From an uncultured Oscillospiraceae bacterium (GTDB lineage: Bacteria; Bacillota; Clostridia; Oscillospirales; Oscillospiraceae), in NCBI GenBank assembly GCA_934621665.1, contig CAKTUT010000071.1, forward strand, positions 1-8,399: a stretch of DNA of 8,399 nt, written 5' to 3'. A program made the translations under genes and the position numbers. Position 1 is the first letter of the stretch, and the number at the start of each line of letters is the position of its first letter. Of the stretch, positions 1-6,091 are shown piece by piece. Under the pieces are notes generated by a model that was given only the letters and a program-made list of their open reading frames with translations, was not told the origin of the DNA and did not search any database.

Positions 1-2885
1 ACGCGCTGTGCCTCGGCCGTACTCGGTGTCAGCTCATATGAATCCCACAGCTTGTCCACCAGCTGCTTCTGCTCCAGTTCCGCTGTGGCTTTCTTCTGCT
101 CCAAACGCGCGGACTCGCGCTCAAGCAGGAGAATATTCTGGTTTTTTTCCTGCGCTTGCTTCTCGGTCTGATTACGGCGCGCCTCAATCTGTCCGCGATG
201 CTCCGCCGCCTCGCGCAGCGCCTGCCGCTTTTCCTCTACGGTCTTTGCAAGGCGCTCCGCTTCCAGCGCGCCCTGTTCAATTTTTTCGTTCAGCGCTTCA
301 ATCTGCGCACGGTAATCCGAAATCAGCGACTGCTTCTGCGTGCGGTCGCCCTGCATTGCCTCTGACAGTAGTTGCATCTGCGCAGCGTTTTCCTGCGCGC
401 TGGTGCGCTCGGCATCGCGCGCAGCCGCGTCCATGCGCAGCGCAGTGATTGTCTCATTCAGCTTTGCCGACTGTTCGGAAAGCGCACTCTGTCCTGCTTC
501 CAGCGTTTCAATCTGCCGGCCAAGCGCAGCAGCCTTATTTTCACTCTCCTGCGCAAGCGTTTCCAGCGTTTGCATTCTGCCCTCGTCGCTGCCGCTTCGG
601 TTTTGGATGCGCATAAGCTCTGCGTCATAGCCTGCGATGTTCTCGCCGAGCGCCTGCATCAGCAGCTGCACCTGCTTGAGTTCCTCTGTCCGGCGGAGCA
701 CCTCGTCCTCTGCCTCACGGAGCTGCCCCTGTACGGTGGAGAGCTCAAACTCTGTTTTTGCGGCGCTGGACGCCGCCTCGTCATGTGCGGCGCGCAGCTT
801 CTTCTGCTGCTCGCGCAGCTGCATGCAAAGCGTCTCCATGCGTTTGCGCTCATTGGCACGGGACAAAACACCCGCACTCTTTGACGCAGAGCCGCCGGTC
901 ATACTACCGCCGGGATTCATGACCTGACCGTCCAGCGTAACAATCCGCGCACGGTTTCCGCTGCTACGTGCCATTTTGACTGCGTCGTCCAGTGTTTCGG
1001 CGATAACCGTCCGACCAAGCAGATTTTCAAGCACGCCCTGATAGCGCGCATCGCACGCAACCAGCGATGACGCAATGCCAACATACCCACGTTGGGAAGC
1101 AAATTCACGATCATCCATGCGCTTGCCGCTTACGGCGCGCAGCGGCAGAAACGTTGCACGTCCGCCGTCGCGGCGCTTGAGCATTGTAATTGCCGCCTTG
1201 CCATCATCATCCGTGTCCACGACGATATTCTGCATCGCCGCGCCAAGCGCCGTCTCAATCGCTGTTGTATACTCATCATCCGTGCGAATAAGCGATGACA
1301 CCGGGCCGTGCACGCCGCGCAGACCGCCGCGGCCGGCCTCCTGCATGACCATGCGAACTGCCTTGGAAAAGCCCTCATAATCGCGCTCCATCTCAAGCAG
1401 CATCCGGATTTTCGACTCAGCGGTGTCCAATTGGACGCCGTTGGCAGACATCTGCTTTTCCAGCTGATCACGCTTTTCCGCGCGCGTTTTCAGGCGCAGT
1501 GCATAGCCCGCAATCATATTGTTTGCCGCCGTGACGTTTTCTTTCGCCTCCGTCAGCTTCTTTTCACATTCCGCAGCCTGCCGCTGCGTCTCCGCCTGCC
1601 GCGAAAGTGCCGCAGCGCGGTCATTTGTCAGGTCGTTCTTCCGCTCCAGTACGTCAGCAAGCCCTGCCCGGATAGATGTCAGCTCTGCGCGGCGGTTGGC
1701 CGCCTCGGTGGCACAGAGCGCCTGCTGCGCGCGCAGCGAAAGCAGCTCACCCGCCGCCTTATCAGACGAAGCTGAAAGCGTTTGGCTCTCGTCTAACGCC
1801 GTCTGCAGCTTTGCGTTAATCTGGTCAAGCTCTGCACCGATCTGTGCAATGCGTGCTTTCAGCGCGGCAATCTGCTGGGCAATGCCGCCGCTGCGGCTGT
1901 CCTGATCGGCAAGCTCCTGCTGCACGCGGGCGATGTTCTGCTCGTGATTTTCAATTGCGCCGCGCAGAATCGTCAATTCCGACTGTGCGCTGCTCTGCGC
2001 CTGCTCAGCCTGCGAAATCGCGTCGCGCTTTTCCTCCATCGCCAGACTTTCGCGGTTGAGCTGCAAGCTCAGCTGCTCACTCGCGGCATACAGGGCATTC
2101 AGCTCACTGTGCGCCTGCTCCAGAATAAATGCCGAGGAGTTATAGTCGTCCTCTGCTTTTTTCGCCGCCGCGGCAATTCGCACAAGCGAATCCAGCCAGA
2201 CTGTAACCTCAAACCCCTTGAGTTCTTCACGGAACGCAAGATATTTACGCGCCTTTTCTGCCTGCTCGCGCAGCGGCTCTACCTGCATCTCAAGCTCGGA
2301 AATCTTATCGCCGATGCGAAGCAGATTGTCCTCCGTCGCGGCAAGGCGGCGCTCGGTCTCCTCCTTGCGGTAGCGGCATTTGGAAATGCCCGCCGCCTCT
2401 TCAAAAATCTCACGCCGGTCGGTGCTCTTGACGGCCAGGATTTCGTCGATTCTGCCCTGTCCAATGTTGGAATAGCCCTCGCGGCCAAGTCCAGTGTCCA
2501 TCAGCAGCTCATGAATGTCACGCAGACGCGCTGACTGCTTGTTGATGTAGTATTCGCTTTCGCCAGAACGGTAATAACGCCGGGTGATCATCACCTCCGG
2601 CGTATCCACTTTCAGCGCGCCGTCCTGATTGTCCAGCACCAGCGTTGCCTCGGCAAAGCCAACCGGCGCGCGCTTCTGTGTGCCGCCAAAAATCACATCC
2701 TCCATTTTCGCGCCGCGCAGCGCCTTGGAGCTCTGTTCGCCCATGACCCAGCGGATGGCATCGGAGATATTGGACTTGCCGCTTCCGTTTGGGCCGACGA
2801 TCGCGGTGATATCGCTGCCGAATTGAAGCACGGTTTTATCCGGAAAAGACTTAAATCCCTGGATTTCCAGTGATTTCAGATACAT
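1..2885 (-). CDS. smc: Chromosome segregation ATPase Smc, 3' end cut off by the window edge
   Basis: Smc is the ATPase core of the bacterial condensin, which with ScpA and ScpB organises and segregates newly replicated chromosomes. About 961 codons are visible and open throughout. They show the N-terminal ABC head with Walker A GPNGSGKSN (residues 31-39, Lys37), arginine-loop Arg57 and a Q-loop GQGRIDEIL (Gln143). A Gln/Glu/Ala/Arg-rich coiled coil follows (about 165-500). The hinge spans about 505-666, with the glycine signatures GGLRG near 520 and NPGGSMTGGS at 657-666. The returning coiled coil runs to the edge. The family is usually close to 1,190 residues, so roughly 220 are missing, including the ABC signature and Walker B. 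The start at 2885 is preferred over an ATG at 2891 because it gives the MYLK opening and the Lys37/Arg57 numbering of Bacillus Smc, and because GGGGA at 2895-2899 then lies 9 bases upstream. It follows rnc, as in many Firmicutes, but behind a terminator. Identification is essentially certain; the start is likely. Confidence 0.97.
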   Translation of the reverse strand, partial: MYLKSLEIQGFKSFPDKTVLQFGSDITAIVGPNGSGKSNISDAIRWVMGEQSSKALRGAKMEDVIFGGTQKRAPVGFAEATLVLDNQDGALKVDTPEVMITRRYYRSGESEYYINKQSARLRDIHELLMDTGLGREGYSNIGQGRIDEILAVKSTDRREIFEEAAGISKCRYRKEETERRLAATEDNLLRIGDKISELEMQVEPLREQAEKARKYLAFREELKGFEVTVWLDSLVRIAAAAKKAEDDYNSSAFILEQAHSELNALYAASEQLSLQLNRESLAMEEKRDAISQAEQAQSSAQSELTILRGAIENHEQNIARVQQELADQDSRSGGIAQQIAALKARIAQIGAELDQINAKLQTALDESQTLSASSDKAAGELLSLRAQQALCATEAANRRAELTSIRAGLADVLERKNDLTNDRAAALSRQAETQRQAAECEKKLTEAKENVTAANNMIAGYALRLKTRAEKRDQLEKQMSANGVQLDTAESKIRMLLEMERDYEGFSKAVRMVMQEAGRGGLRGVHGPVSSLIRTDDEYTTAIETALGAAMQNIVVDTDDDGKAAITMLKRRDGGRATFLPLRAVSGKRMDDREFASQRGYVGIASSLVACDARYQGVLENLLGRTVIAETLDDAVKMARSSGNRARIVTLDGQVMNPGGSMTGGSASKSAGVLSRANERKRMETLCMQLREQQKKLRAAHDEAASSAAKTEFELSTVQGQLREAEDEVLRRTEELKQVQLLMQALGENIAGYDAELMRIQNRSGSDEGRMQTLETLAQESENKAAALGRQIETLEAGQSALSEQSAKLNETITALRMDAAARDAERTSAQENAAQMQLLSEAMQGDRTQKQSLISDYRAQIEALNEKIEQGALEAERLAKTVEEKRQALREAAEHRGQIEARRNQTEKQAQEKNQNILLLERESARLEQKKATAELEQKQLVDKLWDSYELTPSTAEAQR

Positions 2886-2894
2886 ACACATACG

Positions 2895-2899
2895 TCCCC
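2895..2899 (-). promoter_or_regulatory. Ribosome binding site deciding the smc start
   Basis: GGGGA on the minus strand lies 9 bases before the ATG at 2885 but only 3 bases before the in-frame ATG at 2891. The first spacing is normal for a Shine-Dalgarno site and the second is too short, so this site favours the 2885 start. Confidence 0.6.
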
Positions 2900-2917
2900 A
2901 TTTTTAATCTTCCAGAC

Positions 2918-2946
2918 ATTGTATCAATTTTCACGCAAAAATGCAA
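2918..2946 (-). promoter_or_regulatory. Candidate sigma-A promoter with extended -10 for smc
   Basis: On the minus strand, TACAAT (2918-2923) matches the -10 consensus at five of six bases. It is preceded by TG one base upstream, forming an extended -10 (TGATACAAT). Exactly 17 bases further upstream is TTGCAT (2941-2946), a weak -35 matching only TTG. The surrounding stretch is clearly AT-richer than the flanking genes. Transcription would begin near 2911, leaving a leader of about 25 bases before smc. It lies just after the rnc terminator, where a fresh promoter would be needed. The prediction is by consensus only. Confidence 0.5.
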
Positions 2947-2975
2947 GTTCTGTCATCATATTTCAAAAAACGTTC

Positions 2976-3009
2976 AAAAAATGTGCCCGCGGCCACGCCG
3001 CAGGCACAT
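2976..3009 (-). terminator. Intrinsic terminator after rnc
   Basis: The arms ATGTGCC (2981-2987) and GGCACAT (3003-3009) are perfectly complementary. Inside them, after one C/A mismatch, five more GC pairs (2989-2993 with 2997-3001) close a three-base loop. Read on the minus strand, the hairpin begins 5 bases after the rnc TAA and is followed directly by a run of five T (six counting the last stem base), then a second T run shortly after. There is no comparable T run on the other side, so it acts on minus-strand transcripts. It should end the topA-trmFO-plsX-rnc transcript wholly or partly. Confidence 0.85.
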
Positions 3010-3013
3010 CTGA

Positions 3014-3712
3014 TTATTTTAATTCTCCCGGAAAAAGCTTTGCGATGGCGTTATCCGCCGCCGCCTGCTCGGCGCGTTTCTTGCTGCTGCCCGTGCCCGT
3101 GCCGACCGTCTTGCCGTTCAGGCGCACCTCAACCGTAAAATACTTGTCGTGGTCGGGACCGGACTCACCCGTCAACTCATATTGCAGCACCTGATCCTTT
3201 TTGCGCTGCACAAGCTCCTGAAGCGCTGTCTTATAATCAAAATTGTGCGGTCTTGTCATCGACACATCACGCAGAATCAGCCGGTCAATAATGCCCTTTG
3301 CTGCTGCGAAGCCGCCGTCCATATACGACGCGGCAATGACCGACTCCATTGCGTCGGAGACAATGCTCGCGCGCTTTCTGCCGCCGCCCTGCTCCTCGCC
3401 GTGGCCAAGCATCAAAAACTCGCCAAGGCGCACAGTGGCCGCCTGACGTGCAAGATTTGTCTCACAGACAAGGTCTGCGCGCACGCGCGTCAGCTCGCCC
3501 TCTGGGTGACCGGGGAAATTGCGGTAGAGATACTCCGCCACCACAAAGCCCAAAATTGCATCGCCCAAGAATTCCAGCCGTTCATTATCGTGAATGCCGC
3601 GGTCGCGGTTTTCATTGGCATAGGAGCTGTGCGTCAGTGCGTTTACCAACAGCGATTTGTCGGTAAACACATAACCCAGCCCATTTTCCAGTTCACTCAG
3701 CTCATTCAGCAT
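3014..3712 (-). CDS. rnc: Ribonuclease III
   Basis: RNase III is a dimeric, magnesium-dependent endonuclease that cuts double-stranded RNA. It processes the 30S rRNA precursor and many structured or antisense-paired RNAs in the cytoplasm. The 232-residue product is normal family length. The catalytic domain (about 1-150) carries the signature NERLEFLGD at 43-51, including the metal-site residues Glu47 and Asp51. Glu71, Asp120 and Glu123 match Glu65, Asp114 and Glu117 of the E. coli enzyme. A double-stranded-RNA-binding domain occupies about 161-228, with its conserved GTGTGSSKKRAEQAAA segment. The frame is open further upstream to an ATG at 3808, but the start at 3712 is chosen because it gives the normal N-terminus (MLNELSELENGLGY) and has AAAGGAG seven bases upstream. 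It overlaps the end of plsX by 11 bases, which implies translational coupling, and a terminator follows at once. Identification and start are both secure. Confidence 0.98.
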   Translation of the reverse strand: MLNELSELENGLGYVFTDKSLLVNALTHSSYANENRDRGIHDNERLEFLGDAILGFVVAEYLYRNFPGHPEGELTRVRADLVCETNLARQAATVRLGEFLMLGHGEEQGGGRKRASIVSDAMESVIAASYMDGGFAAAKGIIDRLILRDVSMTRPHNFDYKTALQELVQRKKDQVLQYELTGESGPDHDKYFTVEVRLNGKTVGTGTGSSKKRAEQAAADNAIAKLFPGELK

Positions 3713-4742
3713 GTTCCAGCTCCTTTGGCACAACCATTTTATCAACGTTCTGCCGGATATCCTCCGTAACATTGGCCTGCACCGCCTGCGCCGCCTGCCG
3801 GATCGCACTGAAAATTGCGCGCTCGTCCGACGAGCCGTGCGCCTTGATCACGGTTTTTGCAATGCCAAGCAGAATCGTGCCGCCCGTTTCGCGATAGTCC
3901 AACTTGTTTTTCATCTCATTTACGCCGCTCATGCACATCAGCGCCGCAAGCTTTGTAAAGATATTCTTTTTGAAGATGCCCTTGACCATGGAAGCCATGT
4001 AGAGCGCCGTGCCCTCAATGCCCTTGAGCAGGACATTTCCGGCAAAGCCATCGGCCACAACCACATCCGCGCCGCCAAGCGGCACGTCACGAGCTTCAAT
4101 GTTACCGGTAAAGTTGAGATACCCGGCGTCGCCTGCCTTTTGCAGTAGCGCATACGCCTGCTTTTGCATCGCGCCGCCCTTGCTGTCCTCCGTGCCGATG
4201 TTCAAAAGCGCTACGCGTGGATTTTCACAGCCAAGCGTCTTTTTCGCGTAGTACGAGCCCATAAATGCAAATTGCAGCAGAAATTCCGGGGTGCACTCAG
4301 CGTTTGCGCCGCAGTCAATCAAAACTGTACCGCTGCCAGACTTTGTTGGAATGATTGGACCCATTGCTGCGCGGCGGATGCCGCGGATTCGCTTGACCAC
4401 CAGCGTCGCTGCCGTCAAAAGCGCACCCGTAGAACCAGCTGAGACGAATGCGTCTCCGCCGCCGTCGGCCAGCATCCGCAGTCCCTGCACCATGGAGGAG
4501 TTTCCGCGCTTGCGCACAACGGTCGCCGGATCGTCATGCATATCCACAACATCGTCCGCATTCGCAATCTCCACGCCCTTTGGAAGCGTCTCAATTCCCT
4601 GTTTTTGCAGTGCCTTGAGAATCTCTTCACCGCGGCCAACAAGCACAACCTCAACGTCAAGCTCTTTCGCCGCGCGGATTGCGCCAAGCGCAATCGCCTC
4701 CGGCGCATTGTCGCCGCCCATGGCGTCAACCAATATCCGCAT
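3702..4742 (-). CDS. plsX: Phosphate acyltransferase PlsX
   Basis: PlsX converts acyl-[acyl carrier protein] and phosphate to acyl-phosphate, the donor used by the membrane acyltransferase PlsY in the first step of phosphatidic acid synthesis. It is a peripheral membrane or cytosolic enzyme. The 346-residue product is slightly longer than the Bacillus protein (about 333). It shows the family's motifs in order: VDAMGGD near the N-terminus, RKRGNSSM, SAGSTGALL, LLNIGTEDSKG, GNIEARD, VADGFAGNVLLK and, near the C-terminus, IKAHGSSD. The ATG at 4742 has GAGG (4750-4753) seven bases upstream and gives the standard MRILVDAMGGD start. It lies 47 bases after trmFO and overlaps rnc by 11 bases. The acpP gene, often found between plsX and rnc in Firmicutes, is absent here, as are fabD and fabG. 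I see no FapR-type operator upstream. Identification is secure. Confidence 0.98.
   Translation of the reverse strand: MRILVDAMGGDNAPEAIALGAIRAAKELDVEVVLVGRGEEILKALQKQGIETLPKGVEIANADDVVDMHDDPATVVRKRGNSSMVQGLRMLADGGGDAFVSAGSTGALLTAATLVVKRIRGIRRAAMGPIIPTKSGSGTVLIDCGANAECTPEFLLQFAFMGSYYAKKTLGCENPRVALLNIGTEDSKGGAMQKQAYALLQKAGDAGYLNFTGNIEARDVPLGGADVVVADGFAGNVLLKGIEGTALYMASMVKGIFKKNIFTKLAALMCMSGVNEMKNKLDYRETGGTILLGIAKTVIKAHGSSDERAIFSAIRQAAQAVQANVTEDIRQNVDKMVVPKELEHAE
3720..3726 (-). promoter_or_regulatory. Ribosome binding site deciding the rnc start
   Basis: AAAGGAG on the minus strand sits 7 bases before the ATG at 3712 and lies inside the last codons of plsX. It is a near-perfect Shine-Dalgarno site at good spacing, and it identifies the rnc start over the longer in-frame extension to 3808. 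Confidence 0.85.
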
Positions 4743-4767
4743 CGGAAGACCTCACTTTCTATGTACT

Positions 4768-4785
4768 GTCCGCAAGTCTGCGGAC
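4768..4785 (-). other. Perfect 7-bp hairpin in the trmFO-plsX gap
   Basis: The arms GTCCGCA (4768-4774) and TGCGGAC (4779-4785) are exactly complementary around a four-base loop. The structure begins 4 bases after the trmFO stop codon and ends 14 bases before the plsX ribosome binding site. No T run follows it on the minus strand, so it is not a standard intrinsic terminator. It could stabilise or delimit a processed mRNA end, or weakly attenuate read-through into plsX. The structure is plain in the sequence; its function is unknown. Confidence 0.5.
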
Positions 4786-4789
4786 GCGA

Positions 4790-6091
4790 TTACTTTGTCA
4801 TTTCGTCGATGATTGCGAGCGAACGCTGCGCAATCGCCAGATTTTTATTTGCCTTGCCTTTGACGCGGTAGCCCAGCGGCGGCATGATGCCGAAATTGAC
4901 GTTCATCGGCTGGAAATTCACAACGCTCTCATCAGAGATATACGCCGCCAACGCGCCAATCGCCGTTTCACGCGGAAAATCCGGCAGAGGCTGCTCCAAC
5001 ACCTTTGCCGCCATGCTCACCGCCGCAAGATAACCGGAGGCCGTGGACTCGACATATCCCTCCACGCCGGTCATCTGGCCGGCAAAGGCCACAAACGGAT
5101 TCCTCCGGTCGGCATAGCACCGGTCAAGCAGCTTTGGGCTGCACAAAAACGTATTGCGGTGCATCACGCCGTAACGAACAAATTCCGCATCACGGAGTGC
5201 CGGAATCATGGAAAACACACGCTTTTGCTCTGGGAATTTCAGGTGCGTCTGGAAGCCGACCAGGTTATAGACCGAGCCAGCTGCGTTGTCGCGCCGCAGT
5301 TGGACAACTGCGTATGGCTCTTTTCCGGTTTTCGGATCTTTCAGTCCCACCGGCTTGAGTGGTCCATAGCGAAGCGTATCGAATCCACGCCGCGCCATCA
5401 CCTCAACCGGCATACAGCCCTCAAAGACCTTTGCATCCTCAAAGCCGTGCACCTCTGCCTCCTCAGCGGTGGTCAGCGCCTGCACAAATGCGGCGTACTC
5501 GTCGCGATCCATTGCACAGTTAACATAATCTGCTTCGCCACGGTCATACCGCGACGCAAACCACGCTTTCGTCATATCAATGGAGTCAAAGCTGACAAGC
5601 GGCGCAGCCGCGTCAAAAAAACTCATATACTCCGTATCGCCAAAATAGTGCGCAATTGCCGCGCTCATCGCGTCGCTCGTCAGCGGTCCAGTGGCAATAA
5701 TCACCGGCGCACTTGGAATTTCGGTGATCTCGCCCTCTACAACTGTGATATTGGGGTGATTGCGGATTTTCTCTGTTACCATGCCGGAAAAACCATACCG
5801 ATCAACGGCCAGCGCGCCGCCAGCCTCCACGCGGTTTTTCTCGGCGCATGCAAGAATCAGACTTCCCAGCCGACGCAGTTCTTCCTTTAAAAGGCCAACA
5901 GCATTTTCCAGCCGGTCGCCGCGCAGCGAATTGGAGCAGACAAGCTCCGCAAAGTCGGCACAGTGGTGCGCCGGGGTCATTTTCTGCGGCTTCATCTCGC
6001 AAAGCGTGACGTGGATGCCGCGCCCGGCAAGCTGCCATGCGGCCTCACATCCGGCAAGACCCGCGCCGACTACGGTTACTTCGTGTTTCAT
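4790..6091 (-). CDS. trmFO: Methylenetetrahydrofolate-tRNA-(uracil-5-)-methyltransferase TrmFO
   Basis: TrmFO makes 5-methyluridine at position 54 of the tRNA T-loop, taking the carbon from 5,10-methylenetetrahydrofolate and using FAD as reductant. It is the folate-dependent counterpart, found mainly in Firmicutes and some other phyla, of the SAM-dependent TrmA. The 433-residue product is typical in length. It begins with an FAD-binding Rossmann motif, [11 protein letters not shown] (9-19). The family segment [13 protein letters not shown] follows with Cys52. [11 protein letters not shown] places a cysteine at 226, the number of the catalytic cysteine described for the Bacillus enzyme, where its partner is Cys53. 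Near the C-terminus are [16 protein letters not shown] and NVNFGIMPP, also typical. The ATG at 6091 overlaps the topA TGA as ATGA and has AAAAGGA (6098-6104) six bases upstream, inside topA. Topoisomerase I followed by trmFO is a widespread Firmicute pair. Identification is secure. Confidence 0.98.
   Translation of the reverse strand: MKHEVTVVGAGLAGCEAAWQLAGRGIHVTLCEMKPQKMTPAHHCADFAELVCSNSLRGDRLENAVGLLKEELRRLGSLILACAEKNRVEAGGALAVDRYGFSGMVTEKIRNHPNITVVEGEITEIPSAPVIIATGPLTSDAMSAAIAHYFGDTEYMSFFDAAAPLVSFDSIDMTKAWFASRYDRGEADYVNCAMDRDEYAAFVQALTTAEEAEVHGFEDAKVFEGCMPVEVMARRGFDTLRYGPLKPVGLKDPKTGKEPYAVVQLRRDNAAGSVYNLVGFQTHLKFPEQKRVFSMIPALRDAEFVRYGVMHRNTFLCSPKLLDRCYADRRNPFVAFAGQMTGVEGYVESTASGYLAAVSMAAKVLEQPLPDFPRETAIGALAAYISDESVVNFQPMNVNFGIMPPLGYRVKGKANKNLAIAQRSLAIIDEMTK

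Noticed and set aside
2886..2891. smc start at the ATG at 2891
   Set aside because: It adds Met-Cys ahead of the conserved MYLK start and leaves only 3 bases to the ribosome binding site.
3713..3808. Upstream extension of rnc to the ATG at 3808
   Set aside because: The extra 32 residues are Arg-rich, lie entirely within plsX and match nothing in RNase III. The ATG at 3712 has an excellent ribosome binding site and the family's usual N-terminus.
4743..4789. FapR operator (lipid synthesis regulator) upstream of plsX
   Set aside because: I looked for the roughly TTAGTACCTGATACTAA-like palindrome. The only palindrome present is the GC-rich hairpin at 4768-4785, which does not resemble it.
4679..5890. 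A long plus-strand open frame of about 400 codons opposite trmFO, and other plus-strand frames throughout
   Set aside because: They lie antisense to genes with clear family motifs, have compositions rich in Arg, His, Cys and Ala typical of shadow frames in GC-rich DNA, and show no recognisable domain.
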